A DNA stretch of 64,000 bases from Citrobacter koseri ATCC BAA-895 (GTDB lineage Bacteria > Pseudomonadota > Gammaproteobacteria > Enterobacterales > Enterobacteriaceae). A program made the position numbers and the translations under genes. The DNA is taken from NCBI RefSeq assembly GCF_000018045.1, contig NC_009792.1:930001-994000 (forward strand), read 5' to 3'. The notes below the pieces were generated by a model that did no database searches, was not told where the DNA came from, and saw only the letters and a list, made by a program, of their open reading frames with translations. Shown here piece after piece: positions 8,200 through 16,053 of this stretch; the first letter of the stretch is position 1, and the number at the start of each line of letters is the position of its first letter.

Positions 8200-8243
8200 G
8201 CAACATGGTTGCGTTAAAATGTGCATTAATGCAACATAGTTGC
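8200..8243. promoter_or_regulatory. Two matching palindromes (GCAAC-N3-GTTGC) in front of thrS2
   Basis: GCAACATGGTTGC (8200-8212) and GCAACATAGTTGC (8231-8243) are perfect 5-3-5 palindromes whose centres are 31 bp apart, about three helical turns. They flank a TAAAAT element at 8215-8220 that could be a -10 box, and the second ends 33 bp upstream of the thrS2 start. The geometry equals that of the Zur-like boxes but the half-site sequence differs. They may be a variant Zur site or the operator of another regulator. Confidence 0.55.
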
Positions 8244-8275
8244 TGTTAATCACTGAGCTATGTTGGGATATGAAA

Positions 8276-10228
8276 ATGTCAGAAGCGCCTATAACAGAGT
8301 CAGAACCTCTCACTTTTACTCTTCCTGATGGCTCTCTGAAGCACGTCAGAAAAGGGGCAACTTTGCAGAACGTTGCAGAAAGCATCGGTTCTTCCGTCGC
8401 GAAAAGCGCTGTGTACGCGGAAATTGATGGTAAATGTGTGGATCTGCTTGAGAAAGCAAAGAACAGTGGAAAGCTCAATATCATTACAGTTTTTGATGAA
8501 GAAGCGTTGGGCCCGATTCGCCGAGGTTGTCTTCTCCTTCTCGCAGCGTCTGTAAAACAGCTGTTTCCCTCGGCCAGGATGGTTGAAGGGCAACTGACTA
8601 AGGAAGGGTTTTATTACGATTTCGCGGTAGATAAACCTTTTACTCGCGATGACCTGGGGATGATTGAGCAGCACATGACAAGTCTGATCGCTGAAAACCC
8701 GCCGATTATTAAAGAGCAGGTCACGCGGGCACAGGCTATTGACTGTTTTGAGCAGCGGGGCGAGAAATTCAAATCAACGGAGTTGATGGAAATACTGGCA
8801 GATAAGTCGGTGACACTATGCCATCTCAGGCAGTTCACGGACGGCTTTAATGGCCCATTGGTTCCGGATCTTCGTTTTCTAAAAAATATGAAGTTGCTTA
8901 ACGTATCCGGTGCTTACTGGCGTGGTGAAGCCAACAATGTACAGCTACAGCGGATTTATGGCACGGCATGGGCCAGCAAAAAACAGCTTGATGGCTGGCT
9001 TGAGAAAACGGCAGAAGCGGAGAAACGTGATCATCGCAAGCTGGGTCGGGAGCTGGATTTGTTTCATTTTCAGGACAATGCGCCAGGCGCGGTTTTCTGG
9101 CATCCCAGGGGGTGGACAATCTTTCAGTCGCTTATTGCCTATATGCGTAGCCGCCATGAGGTGGCGGGTTACGTTGAGGTCAATACGCCTGATGTCATGG
9201 ACCGCAGCCTGTGGGAAATTTCCGGTCACTGGGATAATTATCGTGATCATATGTTTACGACACAAACCGAGGATGGCCGGAATTTCGCTCTCAAGCCGAT
9301 GAACTGTCCTGGGGCGGTATCGCTGTTTAAATACGGGATCAAGAGTTACCGCGATTTACCCGTTCGCCTGTCTGAATTTGGTAAAGTCCATCGTTATGAA
9401 CCCTCTGGATCGCTGCATGGCTTATTACGGGTCCGCCATTTTACTCAGGATGACGCGCATATCTTTTGCACGCTGCAACAGGTCGAGGGGGAATGTAAAA
9501 GTATCCTTCAGTTGGTGCTTGATATTTATAAGCAATTTGGATTTGAAGAGGTCGCAATCAAGTTATCCACTCGTCCTGAAAAGCGGATGGGAAGCGACGC
9601 AGACTGGGATAGGCTGGAAAACGCGCTCTCAGCCTCTCTGGAAGCGCAGGGATTACAATGGTCGGTAAATCCCGGTGAAGGTGCCTTCTATGGCCCTAAA
9701 CTGGAGTTTGTGTTACGCGACGCGATTGGTCGTGACTGGCAGTGCGGAACGCTACAGGTGGATATGAATCTGCCTGAGCGATTTGATATTGGCTATATTG
9801 CCGAGGATGGCTCGACAAAACGCCCGGTGATGTTGCACAGGGCGCTCTTCGGCTCCCTTGAGCGGTTCACCGGTATCCTTCTTGAACATTACGTCGGTAA
9901 ACTGCCCGCCTGGCTGTCGCCGGTTCAGGCCGTGGTCATGACGATTACCGACAAGCAGCATCACTATGCGGAGCAGGTTTTGAAGGCGCTTCGCAAGAAA
10001 GGGCTGCGTTGTGAGGCCGACCTCCGCAATGAAAAAATTGGATTTATAATCCGTGAACAGACTCTGGCCCGCATTCCTTTCCTGCTGATCGTTGGCGATG
10101 CGGAGGAGAATGCGGCGCGTGTCACGGTGCGCGATCGTACCGGGAGGTGCATGGGGACGCTGTTACTCAATGAGGCGGCAGACGCTATCAAAATATGTTG
10201 CCAGCCACCGGAGGTTCACCTTGATTAA
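8276..10228 (+). CDS. thrS2: Second threonyl-tRNA synthetase with a degenerate editing site (ThrS2)
   Basis: 650 aa from the ATG at 8276 (GGGA ribosome site 7 bp upstream). The order is that of bacterial ThrRS: TGS domain (about 10-70), N2 editing domain (80-230), class II catalytic core (250-540) and anticodon-binding domain (545-650). The catalytic zinc ligands Cys344, His395 and His521 are kept. All four editing residues equivalent to E. coli His73, His77, Cys182 and His186 are changed, to Arg83, Leu87, Phe191 and Leu195. The enzyme should therefore charge tRNA-Thr but not clear Ser-tRNA-Thr by itself. Additional ThrRS copies linked to Zur are known from other bacteria. The end overlaps the next gene by 8 bp. 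Confidence 0.92.
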   Translation: MSEAPITESEPLTFTLPDGSLKHVRKGATLQNVAESIGSSVAKSAVYAEIDGKCVDLLEKAKNSGKLNIITVFDEEALGPIRRGCLLLLAASVKQLFPSARMVEGQLTKEGFYYDFAVDKPFTRDDLGMIEQHMTSLIAENPPIIKEQVTRAQAIDCFEQRGEKFKSTELMEILADKSVTLCHLRQFTDGFNGPLVPDLRFLKNMKLLNVSGAYWRGEANNVQLQRIYGTAWASKKQLDGWLEKTAEAEKRDHRKLGRELDLFHFQDNAPGAVFWHPRGWTIFQSLIAYMRSRHEVAGYVEVNTPDVMDRSLWEISGHWDNYRDHMFTTQTEDGRNFALKPMNCPGAVSLFKYGIKSYRDLPVRLSEFGKVHRYEPSGSLHGLLRVRHFTQDDAHIFCTLQQVEGECKSILQLVLDIYKQFGFEEVAIKLSTRPEKRMGSDADWDRLENALSASLEAQGLQWSVNPGEGAFYGPKLEFVLRDAIGRDWQCGTLQVDMNLPERFDIGYIAEDGSTKRPVMLHRALFGSLERFTGILLEHYVGKLPAWLSPVQAVVMTITDKQHHYAEQVLKALRKKGLRCEADLRNEKIGFIIREQTLARIPFLLIVGDAEENAARVTVRDRTGRCMGTLLLNEAADAIKICCQPPEVHLD

Positions 10229-11072
10229 GCAAAGCAGAAGCGATATCCCCCGACGCGAGAGCGGTCGTCACGTCTGGCCGGTGAAGGAGGATGATACCCA
10301 AAGCAACGATATCGATTTTTATAAAACGGCGTTCAGAGAACAGTCCAGGCGATGGGGGCTTTCCGAGATCATTCTTAGTAATACTGGTGATGGAGAAATA
10401 TCACTCTATCAGTCTGTTAATCAGGGGGCAGATGTTCCTCACGTACTGATTGCGGCAGGGTTTCATGGAGAAGAACCCGCGGGATGTTGGGGGATGCTGG
10501 ATTTTTTGCGCGAGGGCTCCCCTGAATTGTTTGATAACGTAGCCGTGAGTTTTTTACCGCTTGTAAACCTCTCTGGTCTGCGCACTGGTAGCCGCCTTAA
10601 TAGTCTTGGACAGAATCCAAACCGAGGCTTTACCAAAGGTGCAGAAGTCGAGCCTTCTATTGAAGGAAAAGTACTGCTCAACTATGAAACGCTTCTGAAA
10701 AACGCAGCAAGTCATGGTGTGCTCTGTTGCCATGAAGATATTCTTCGTCATAAGGCGTATCTCTACACTTTCGAACATGCTACTCGCTTGGGTCATTTCA
10801 GCGTGGCATTACGTGATGAACTTGAACGCTTTTTCCCGGTCATGGAAAAAGAGCGAGTTGATGGTTGTGAATGTGAGGATGGCATTATTTTTAACCATTT
10901 CGATTCGTCATTTGAATCATGGTTGTTTTCTTCCTGTTCCGACGTCGCAGCGTGCACTGAAACGCCGGGATTGCAACCCTTTGCAAAACGAGCAGAAGCA
11001 AACCGTTATTTAATCGGCGCGTTTATCTCATCGATACTGGAGCGCAACAGCATCGGGAGCGGGATGTCATGA
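10221..11072 (+). CDS. M14-family (succinylglutamate desuccinylase/aspartoacylase-like) metallohydrolase
   Basis: 283 aa from a TTG start with a perfectly placed GGAGG; earlier starts in this frame fall within thrS2. Zinc-ligand motifs of M14 hydrolases are visible: His82 and Glu85 in GFHGEEPAG, His171 in CCHEDI, and a probable catalytic Glu247 in ACTETPG. Unlike HemB2 and PyrC2, it seems to keep its metal site. It is translationally coupled at both ends (8-bp overlap with thrS2, 4-bp overlap with pyrC2). Substrate unknown; release of metal-binding amino acids or peptide trimming are possible but unsupported. Confidence 0.78.
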   Translation: MIKQSRSDIPRRESGRHVWPVKEDDTQSNDIDFYKTAFREQSRRWGLSEIILSNTGDGEISLYQSVNQGADVPHVLIAAGFHGEEPAGCWGMLDFLREGSPELFDNVAVSFLPLVNLSGLRTGSRLNSLGQNPNRGFTKGAEVEPSIEGKVLLNYETLLKNAASHGVLCCHEDILRHKAYLYTFEHATRLGHFSVALRDELERFFPVMEKERVDGCECEDGIIFNHFDSSFESWLFSSCSDVAACTETPGLQPFAKRAEANRYLIGAFISSILERNSIGSGMS

Positions 11073-12415
11073 AGCCTTTATTACTGACCAATGCATTAAT
11101 AATCAATGAAGACTTGCGCTATCCGGCCGACATCCTCATTGATAAAGGACGGATCCAGAAAATTGCCTCGCTTATTCCCTCCCGAACGGAATGGCAGGTT
11201 ATTGATGTGCGAGGGAAATGGGTGATCCCCGGTATGATTGACGATCAGGTTCATTTCCGCGAACCCGGTCTGACGCATAAGGGAACCATTGCCAGTGAAT
11301 CAGCTGCCGCTGTAATGGGAGGCATTACCAGTTTTATGGAAATGCCTAACGTTACGCCACCAACAACGACCCTTCAGGCGCTGCGTGAGAAATTTCAACG
11401 TGCCTCGCATTCTTCGCTGGCGAACTACAGTTTTTACTTCGGCGCGACGAACGATAATCTTGACGAACTGAAAGCGCTTACGGCTTCGCAAGCCTGTGGG
11501 GTGAAGGTGTTTATGGGAGCTTCTACCGGAAATATGCTGGTGGACGATGAACAGATCCTGGAAAGTATTTTCGCCAACGCACCCTGCCTGGTAGCAACAC
11601 ATTGCGAGCATACCCCGACAATAAAGCATAATGAGGAGACATGGCGGGCTCGTTTGGGGGACGCTATTCCTGCTGGCGAACATGCCGCTATTCGTTCTGT
11701 GGACGCCTGCCTGACATCTTCCCACCAGGCCGTCTCTCTGGCGAAAAAACATCGTACCCGATTACATGTCCTGCATATCACCACCGCAGATGAACTCGCT
11801 CTCTTTGATGCTGCTCCCACGCTGGAGGCGCTGCGCCAGAAAACCATTACAACTGAAGCCTGCGTTCATCACCTGTTTTTTAATTATGACGATTATGAAA
11901 TGCTGGGGCATAAGCTCAAATGTAATCCATCCGTAAAATCCTCTTTTCATCAGGAAGCCCTCTGGAGAGGCGTTAATGAAGGCATTATTGACGTTATCGC
12001 GACTGACCATGCGCCGCATTTGCTGGAGGAAAAGCAGAATGACTATTTTGCTGCGCCTTCCGGCTTACCGCTGGTGCAGCATGCTCTTCCTGCACTGCTG
12101 GATATGAGCAGCAGGGGGATTTTTACCCCGGAAATGGTGGTGAGAAAGACAAGCCATGCTGTAGCCGAGCGCTTCCAGCTCAAAGATCGTGGCTATATCA
12201 GAGAAGGCTATTGGGCGGACCTGGTGGTTATCGATCCGTTTAGTCATCAACAGATAATCCGGGAGGATGTGGCATACAAATGCGGGTGGTCCCCCTTTGA
12301 AGGCCGGATTTTGTCAGGCGGGGCGGTTGATATGACGCTGGTAAATGGCCACGTTATCTGGAATGGGCGCACCATACAGCAGAAGTACGGCCTGCCACTG
12401 GAATTCTGTCGCTAG
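11069..12415 (+). CDS. pyrC2: Class I dihydroorotase lacking the first zinc histidine (PyrC2)
   Basis: 448 aa amidohydrolase (TIM barrel) that closes carbamoyl-aspartate to dihydroorotate in pyrimidine synthesis. The usual HxH zinc motif after strand 1 reads DDQVHFREPG, so the first ligand is Gln60 and only His62 remains. The carbamylated Lys146 (GVKVFMG), His178, His236 and Asp313 (ATDHAPH) are kept. Loss of the first His reduces the binuclear zinc centre; PyrC2-type paralogues are a known part of Zur-linked clusters. An allantoinase is less likely given the FREPGLTHKG signature. The start overlaps the M14 gene by 4 bp. Confidence 0.88.
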   Translation: MKPLLLTNALIINEDLRYPADILIDKGRIQKIASLIPSRTEWQVIDVRGKWVIPGMIDDQVHFREPGLTHKGTIASESAAAVMGGITSFMEMPNVTPPTTTLQALREKFQRASHSSLANYSFYFGATNDNLDELKALTASQACGVKVFMGASTGNMLVDDEQILESIFANAPCLVATHCEHTPTIKHNEETWRARLGDAIPAGEHAAIRSVDACLTSSHQAVSLAKKHRTRLHVLHITTADELALFDAAPTLEALRQKTITTEACVHHLFFNYDDYEMLGHKLKCNPSVKSSFHQEALWRGVNEGIIDVIATDHAPHLLEEKQNDYFAAPSGLPLVQHALPALLDMSSRGIFTPEMVVRKTSHAVAERFQLKDRGYIREGYWADLVVIDPFSHQQIIREDVAYKCGWSPFEGRILSGGAVDMTLVNGHVIWNGRTIQQKYGLPLEFCR

Positions 12416-12475
12416 CCACGTATTTATTTTGCTCAGGCATAACTTCTCCCCGAGAATTCAGAAGAGGCAAATCTT

Positions 12476-13498
12476 GTGAGTATTATTATTCCTGGTTCTT
12501 TCCCGGCACGACGACTGCGCCGTTCTCGCACCCATTCTTTCAGTCGCCGTCTGGTCGCTGAAAATCAGCTGACCGTAGATGACCTGATTTTACCGGTATT
12601 CATTATTGAGGGGCAAAACCTGCGACAGGAAGTGCCGTCGATGCCGGGCGTATTTCGTCTGTCGGTTGATATGTTGCTTCATGATGCCGCGCAATTTGTT
12701 CAGGCAGGTATACCTGCTATTGCACTATTTCCGTGTATAGAAAGTTCTGCTAAATCGCTGATGGCAGACGCTTCGTGGGATCCATCCGGTTTAGTACCGC
12801 GAGCTGTAAGGGCGCTGAAAAAGGCTTTTCCTGAACTCGGGGTGATAACTGACGTTGCTCTTGACGCCTATACGACACATGGTCAGGACGGCATCACTGA
12901 CGAAAATGGATATGTACTTAATGAGCCGACAAAAGAAATTCTCACCAGACAGGCGCTTACCCACGCCGAAGCAGGCGCAGATATTGTCGCTCCAAGCGAC
13001 ATGATGGATGGCCGCATCGGTCATATCAGACAAGCGTTTGAAACGAATGGACTGCTTAATATCCAGATAATGGCGTATTCAGCAAAATACGCGTCGAACT
13101 ATTATGGTCCTTTTCGCGAGGCGACGAAATCTGCTGTATCACTGGGTAAACGGGACAAAAAAAGCTATCAGATGGATCCGGCGAATGCAATGGAAGCTAT
13201 GCATGAAATTGCCCAGGATTTGCAGGAAGGGGCAGACATGGTGATGGTTAAGCCGGGCATGCCTTACCTGGATATTATCAGGGAAGCCAGGAAAACTTTT
13301 GCAGTACCCGTCTTTGCCTATCAGGTTTCAGGGGAATATACGATGCATATGGCCGCTTTCCGAAATGGTTGGCTGGACGAAGAAAAAACGGTGCTTGAAT
13401 CACTTATGTGCTTCAAACGCGCCGGGGCGGATGGAATACTGACTTATTTTGCCAATACAGTAGCCCAGTTGCTTAATCAACATAAACGGGAATATTGA
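12476..13498 (+). CDS. hemB2: Delta-aminolevulinic acid dehydratase, zinc-independent type (HemB2)
   Basis: 340 aa from a GTG start with a GAGG site. It joins two aminolevulinates into porphobilinogen for haem synthesis. Both Schiff-base lysines are present (Lys204 in YSAKYASNYYG, Lys259 in MVKPGMPYL). The three zinc cysteines of E. coli-type enzymes are replaced by Ala128, Asp130 and Asp138 (DVALDAYTTHGQDG), the Mg-type pattern found in Pseudomonas and rhizobia. It thus keeps haem synthesis going without zinc. It follows pyrC2 by 60 bp and is probably in the same operon. Confidence 0.94.
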   Translation: MSIIIPGSFPARRLRRSRTHSFSRRLVAENQLTVDDLILPVFIIEGQNLRQEVPSMPGVFRLSVDMLLHDAAQFVQAGIPAIALFPCIESSAKSLMADASWDPSGLVPRAVRALKKAFPELGVITDVALDAYTTHGQDGITDENGYVLNEPTKEILTRQALTHAEAGADIVAPSDMMDGRIGHIRQAFETNGLLNIQIMAYSAKYASNYYGPFREATKSAVSLGKRDKKSYQMDPANAMEAMHEIAQDLQEGADMVMVKPGMPYLDIIREARKTFAVPVFAYQVSGEYTMHMAAFRNGWLDEEKTVLESLMCFKRAGADGILTYFANTVAQLLNQHKREY

Positions 13499-13517
13499 TT
13501 CCCTGTTGACAAAATTC

Positions 13518-13530
13518 CTTAGTCGCTAAG
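13518..13530. repeat. Short palindrome CTTAG-N3-CTAAG
   Basis: A perfect 5-3-5 inverted repeat just after hemB2, preceded by TTGACA at 13506-13511. It may be an operator for the next gene, but no convincing -10 box follows at the right spacing. Chance occurrence is possible. Confidence 0.25.
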
Positions 13531-13650
13531 CAGGAGCACCGCTGAGAGTAAACGTCATAATCAGCGAGAATTTCTATACTTTAATTCTTATCTTTATTGC
13601 GAATTCTGACGAATCGTTTGTATCAGCCCAATAATCTGGAGGAAGCAGTT

Positions 13651-13986
13651 ATGGTCGAAACCAGTAAACAGGACCGTATGCCTTATCTACTTTTCCTGTG
13701 TGAAAACCGCATTCTTGCACAGAATATCGATGGTCATGTCATTGATCTTGGTGGATTAACCAAACAAAACGGCACCATTGACTGGCTTCTGGATAGCAAT
13801 AAGGAAAAGGGGGAAAATCTCAAAACAGAAATCGAAGCGCTGGAGGATATTGCCAATAAGATAGATTTTCTTTTTCTTGATGGTCAGTTTACCAGCCTTC
13901 CTGACATATCGGCTGAATATAAAGATAAGCTTACATCAGCCCCTTCAATGGAAATCGTATTGAATGAACTTGGCGATAAGCCATAA
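13651..13986 (+). CDS. Unknown 111-aa acidic protein
   Basis: Start chosen at ATG 13651 because of a strong GGAGGA site 7 bp upstream; the frame extends further left but without a start signal. I do not recognise the family. The protein is hydrophilic and acidic, with no signal peptide or membrane segment. It has a beta-rich N-terminal part (PYLLFLCENRILAQNIDGHVIDL) and a helical Glu/Lys-rich middle (residues 50-75). It lies 41 bp upstream of a FAD oxidoreductase gene and downstream of hemB2, so it is probably co-transcribed and may partner the oxidoreductase. Codon use and the ribosome site make it a credible gene. Confidence 0.7.
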   Translation: MVETSKQDRMPYLLFLCENRILAQNIDGHVIDLGGLTKQNGTIDWLLDSNKEKGENLKTEIEALEDIANKIDFLFLDGQFTSLPDISAEYKDKLTSAPSMEIVLNELGDKP

Positions 13987-14027
13987 GAAAGCCCAACGTC
14001 AGGAAGCTGATAAAAAGGAGGAAAGGC

Positions 14028-15212
14028 ATGTCGGTCAAAAAAATAGCAGTTATTGGTGCAGGCGTACTCGGCCTGTCCGTGGCCCGCTCCCTGGCGCAAC
14101 AGGGAGCAAAAGTCACTGTTTTTGAGCGTAGCCATGTGGGGGCGGGGACAAGCAGCACGACTTTTGCCTGGATTAATTCAAATGGCAAAACACCAGAAAG
14201 TTATCATCATCTCAATGCCCTGGCGATTGACGAGCATATCCGGCTACAACAGGAACGGACCACAGAAGGTCATTGGCTAAAAGCGACTGGGACTTATGAA
14301 TGGGCGGCTGGTGCGCCAGAGCAAAAACGGTTACAAGACCGGGTCAGCCGTCTTTTGGAACTGAACTATCCTGTTCAGAACCTTTCCGCAGATGAACTTA
14401 AGCGCAAAGTTCCTGAAATCCGCGTGGGATCTCATGCCGGAGATATCTGGTATTTTCCAGGTGAATGCTTACTGGTACCTTCCGTTTTTATGGCATGGCT
14501 GGTGTCCGAGCTTCATGTTCATAACGCCGAACTGAAAACACAAAGCGAAGTGACAGAGTTAACTGAAGAAAAAAATAGGGCAGAGATAAGCCTTGCCAAT
14601 GGCGAACGTTGGCAGGGAGACAGTATAGTCATTGCGGCGGGAAGATGGTCTGCCGAACTCGCTTCGCTACTTGGGCAGCAACTGGCAATGATCGATCCGA
14701 ACCAGCCGAATAAAATCGCATGTGGTTTTCTGGGCTATACGCGCCCGGTGTTAACCCAGTTACAGGCGAATTTAATCACGCCAGGGTTAAATGTCCGGCC
14801 AGAAGGAGGGGGGCGATTACTGCTTCAGTGTCCCGACCTTGACAGCTTTGCCAATCCTGCAAATCCGGCACCGGTAGATAGCTATATCGGTGAAGAAATG
14901 CACAAAAGGCTACGGAAGCTATTTAATAATATGGAAATGGCACAGCTGGAACGTATAGCTGTTGGGCAGCGTTCCCGACCGGCAGATGGTCTTCCAGGGC
15001 TTGGTTATATCTCTGGTAAGCGACGAATCTACCTCATGGTGACGCACAGTGGTATGACTCTGGGGCCGTTGATCGGACGGCTTTGCGCGGAAGAGATTCT
15101 CCACGATAAGCGTTCTTCGCTTTTGAGTGATTTCTCTCCTGAAAGATTACTTGGGAAAACGGCAAAGGATTTTCCTGCTTTTACTACGTTACATTTCCCG
15201 GCTGCACAGTAA
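14028..15212 (+). CDS. FAD-dependent oxidoreductase of the DadA/DAO family
   Basis: 394 aa. The N-terminal Rossmann motif GAGVLGLSVARSLAQQGAKV is followed by a Glu-Arg and Gly-rich stretch (FERSHVGAGTSS), and a C-terminal segment (VTHSGMTLGPLIGRL) closes the FAD fold. This is the architecture of D-amino-acid dehydrogenases and related amine oxidases. The substrate cannot be inferred. It starts 41 bp after the unknown 111-aa gene with a clear AAGGAGG site and is probably the last gene of the thrS2-pyrC2-hemB2 run. A role in zinc starvation is suggested only by location. Confidence 0.85.
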   Translation: MSVKKIAVIGAGVLGLSVARSLAQQGAKVTVFERSHVGAGTSSTTFAWINSNGKTPESYHHLNALAIDEHIRLQQERTTEGHWLKATGTYEWAAGAPEQKRLQDRVSRLLELNYPVQNLSADELKRKVPEIRVGSHAGDIWYFPGECLLVPSVFMAWLVSELHVHNAELKTQSEVTELTEEKNRAEISLANGERWQGDSIVIAAGRWSAELASLLGQQLAMIDPNQPNKIACGFLGYTRPVLTQLQANLITPGLNVRPEGGGRLLLQCPDLDSFANPANPAPVDSYIGEEMHKRLRKLFNNMEMAQLERIAVGQRSRPADGLPGLGYISGKRRIYLMVTHSGMTLGPLIGRLCAEEILHDKRSSLLSDFSPERLLGKTAKDFPAFTTLHFPAAQ

Positions 15213-15283
15213 TTTTTCAGTCGATGTTCACCACTGAAATGAGGATCAGAAAGCTAATAAACTAGATCCTGTTCAGCGGCATT

Positions 15284-15312
15284 AACAAAAAGCCTGTCCA
15301 ACATGGGCAGGC
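15284..15312 (-). terminator. Terminator-like hairpin on the minus strand
   Basis: GCCTGTCC (15292-15299) pairs with GGGCAGGC (15305-15312) with one wobble. Read on the minus strand it is followed by TTTTTGTTAAT, a good intrinsic terminator. No minus-strand gene is recognised immediately to its right. On the plus strand, where the oxidoreductase ends at 15212, the U-tract is missing. Confidence 0.5.
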
Positions 15313-15469
15313 CTGAAGCGTTTAAGCTTGCAAAAATACGACAAGGTGTGTGATGTCAGGCTATATCTGGCCATTATAGCCCGCGTACGCATTGGTTACA
15401 GTCAGCCAGAACGCCTTCTGTAGAGGAACATCACTACCCAATAGTATCATTTTTTTGTGGGTGTGTTAT

Positions 15470-15482
15470 GTTATTTTATAAC
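15470..15482. promoter_or_regulatory. Zur-like operator upstream of the small Cys4 protein
   Basis: GTTATTTTATAAC is a perfect GTTAT-N3-ATAAC palindrome within TGTTAT...ATAACA. It lies 93 bp upstream of the 84-aa gene, in the 363-bp gap after the oxidoreductase gene. Apart from this site and the hairpin at 15284-15312, I see nothing in that gap. Confidence 0.8.
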
Positions 15483-15575
15483 ATCCAGGCTCATATTCCG
15501 CATACCGAAAGATAACTAGTTGTTATGCGTTTTCTCATACTGTAGTTTCAGAGGAAGATTTAACAAGAGGTTAAC

Positions 15576-15830
15576 ATGAAAATCAGTAAGATAGTTGCAT
15601 TCTCCCTGACAATGGCTTCGACTCCGGCTCTGGCATTTCAGGCGAAAGATACGACTGGTTCAGATCTTTCAGGAAAGCAGTTGCGCGCAACAGAAGACAG
15701 CATCATCAGTAACTTTTACAGCCAGCATAGCAGGCAGTTTCAGACGACGACTTTAGGAACCTGTGCTGCTGTGGCAGTACCTGGATGCAATTGCCCTTTC
15801 TGTTCAATGTTGCGTAATCAAAAGCTTTGA
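15576..15830 (+). CDS. Small exported Cys4 protein, unknown, Zur-linked
   Basis: 84 aa with a clean signal peptide (KISKIVAFSLTMASTPALA, cleavage near residue 20), so the mature protein has about 64 residues. Its C-terminal end carries four cysteines (Cys63, Cys71, Cys73 and Cys76, in PGCNCPFCSM), a CxCxxC arrangement suited to metal binding or disulfides. The ATG has an AGAGG-type site. A Zur-like operator lies upstream and AztABCD is the next operon, converging on it. I do not recognise the family. A periplasmic or secreted zinc-binding peptide is the attractive guess; a ribosomally made modified peptide is an alternative without visible modification genes. Confidence 0.75.
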   Translation: MKISKIVAFSLTMASTPALAFQAKDTTGSDLSGKQLRATEDSIISNFYSQHSRQFQTTTLGTCAAVAVPGCNCPFCSMLRNQKL

Positions 15831-15997
15831 GAGAGTTAAATAAATATATTACTTGTAAGAGCTGAAAGCTGAAAAGATTCTGGTGTAATCAACTAGAGCA
15901 GTAAATGCTGTAAAGTGAGGTGAATAGTATGAAAGGGAATTTGATATTCATGGATGTTATTCCCAGGGTAAATTCAAAAAGATTATTAAAGCCAGAA

Positions 15998-16024
15998 AGT
16001 AGATCTGCTATCAGCAGATCTACT
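15998..16024. terminator. Perfect 12-bp inverted repeat between two convergent genes
   Basis: AGTAGATCTGCT and AGCAGATCTACT are separated by 3 bp. The repeat lies 30 bp beyond the aztD stop and 168 bp beyond the small Cys4 gene. It may terminate transcription from either side, although U-tracts are weak (best on the minus strand, after aztD). The remaining bases 15831-15997 show no gene. Confidence 0.45.
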
Positions 16025-16053
16025 ATGAAAGGCGTTGTTAGGTTTGACAAGTA

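Noticed and set aside
10092..10220. Longer N-terminus for the M14 hydrolase
   Set aside because: It would lie within thrS2, reads as shadow coding, and the TTG at 10221 has an ideal GGAGG.
11300..11847. Antisense open frames of 137-150 codons inside pyrC2
   Set aside because: They have no start signals and mirror the coding strand of a well-supported gene.
15361..15450. 29-codon minus-strand frame in the gap before the small Cys4 gene
   Set aside because: No ribosome site and no recognisable similarity; the terminator beyond it is reported without claiming a protein.
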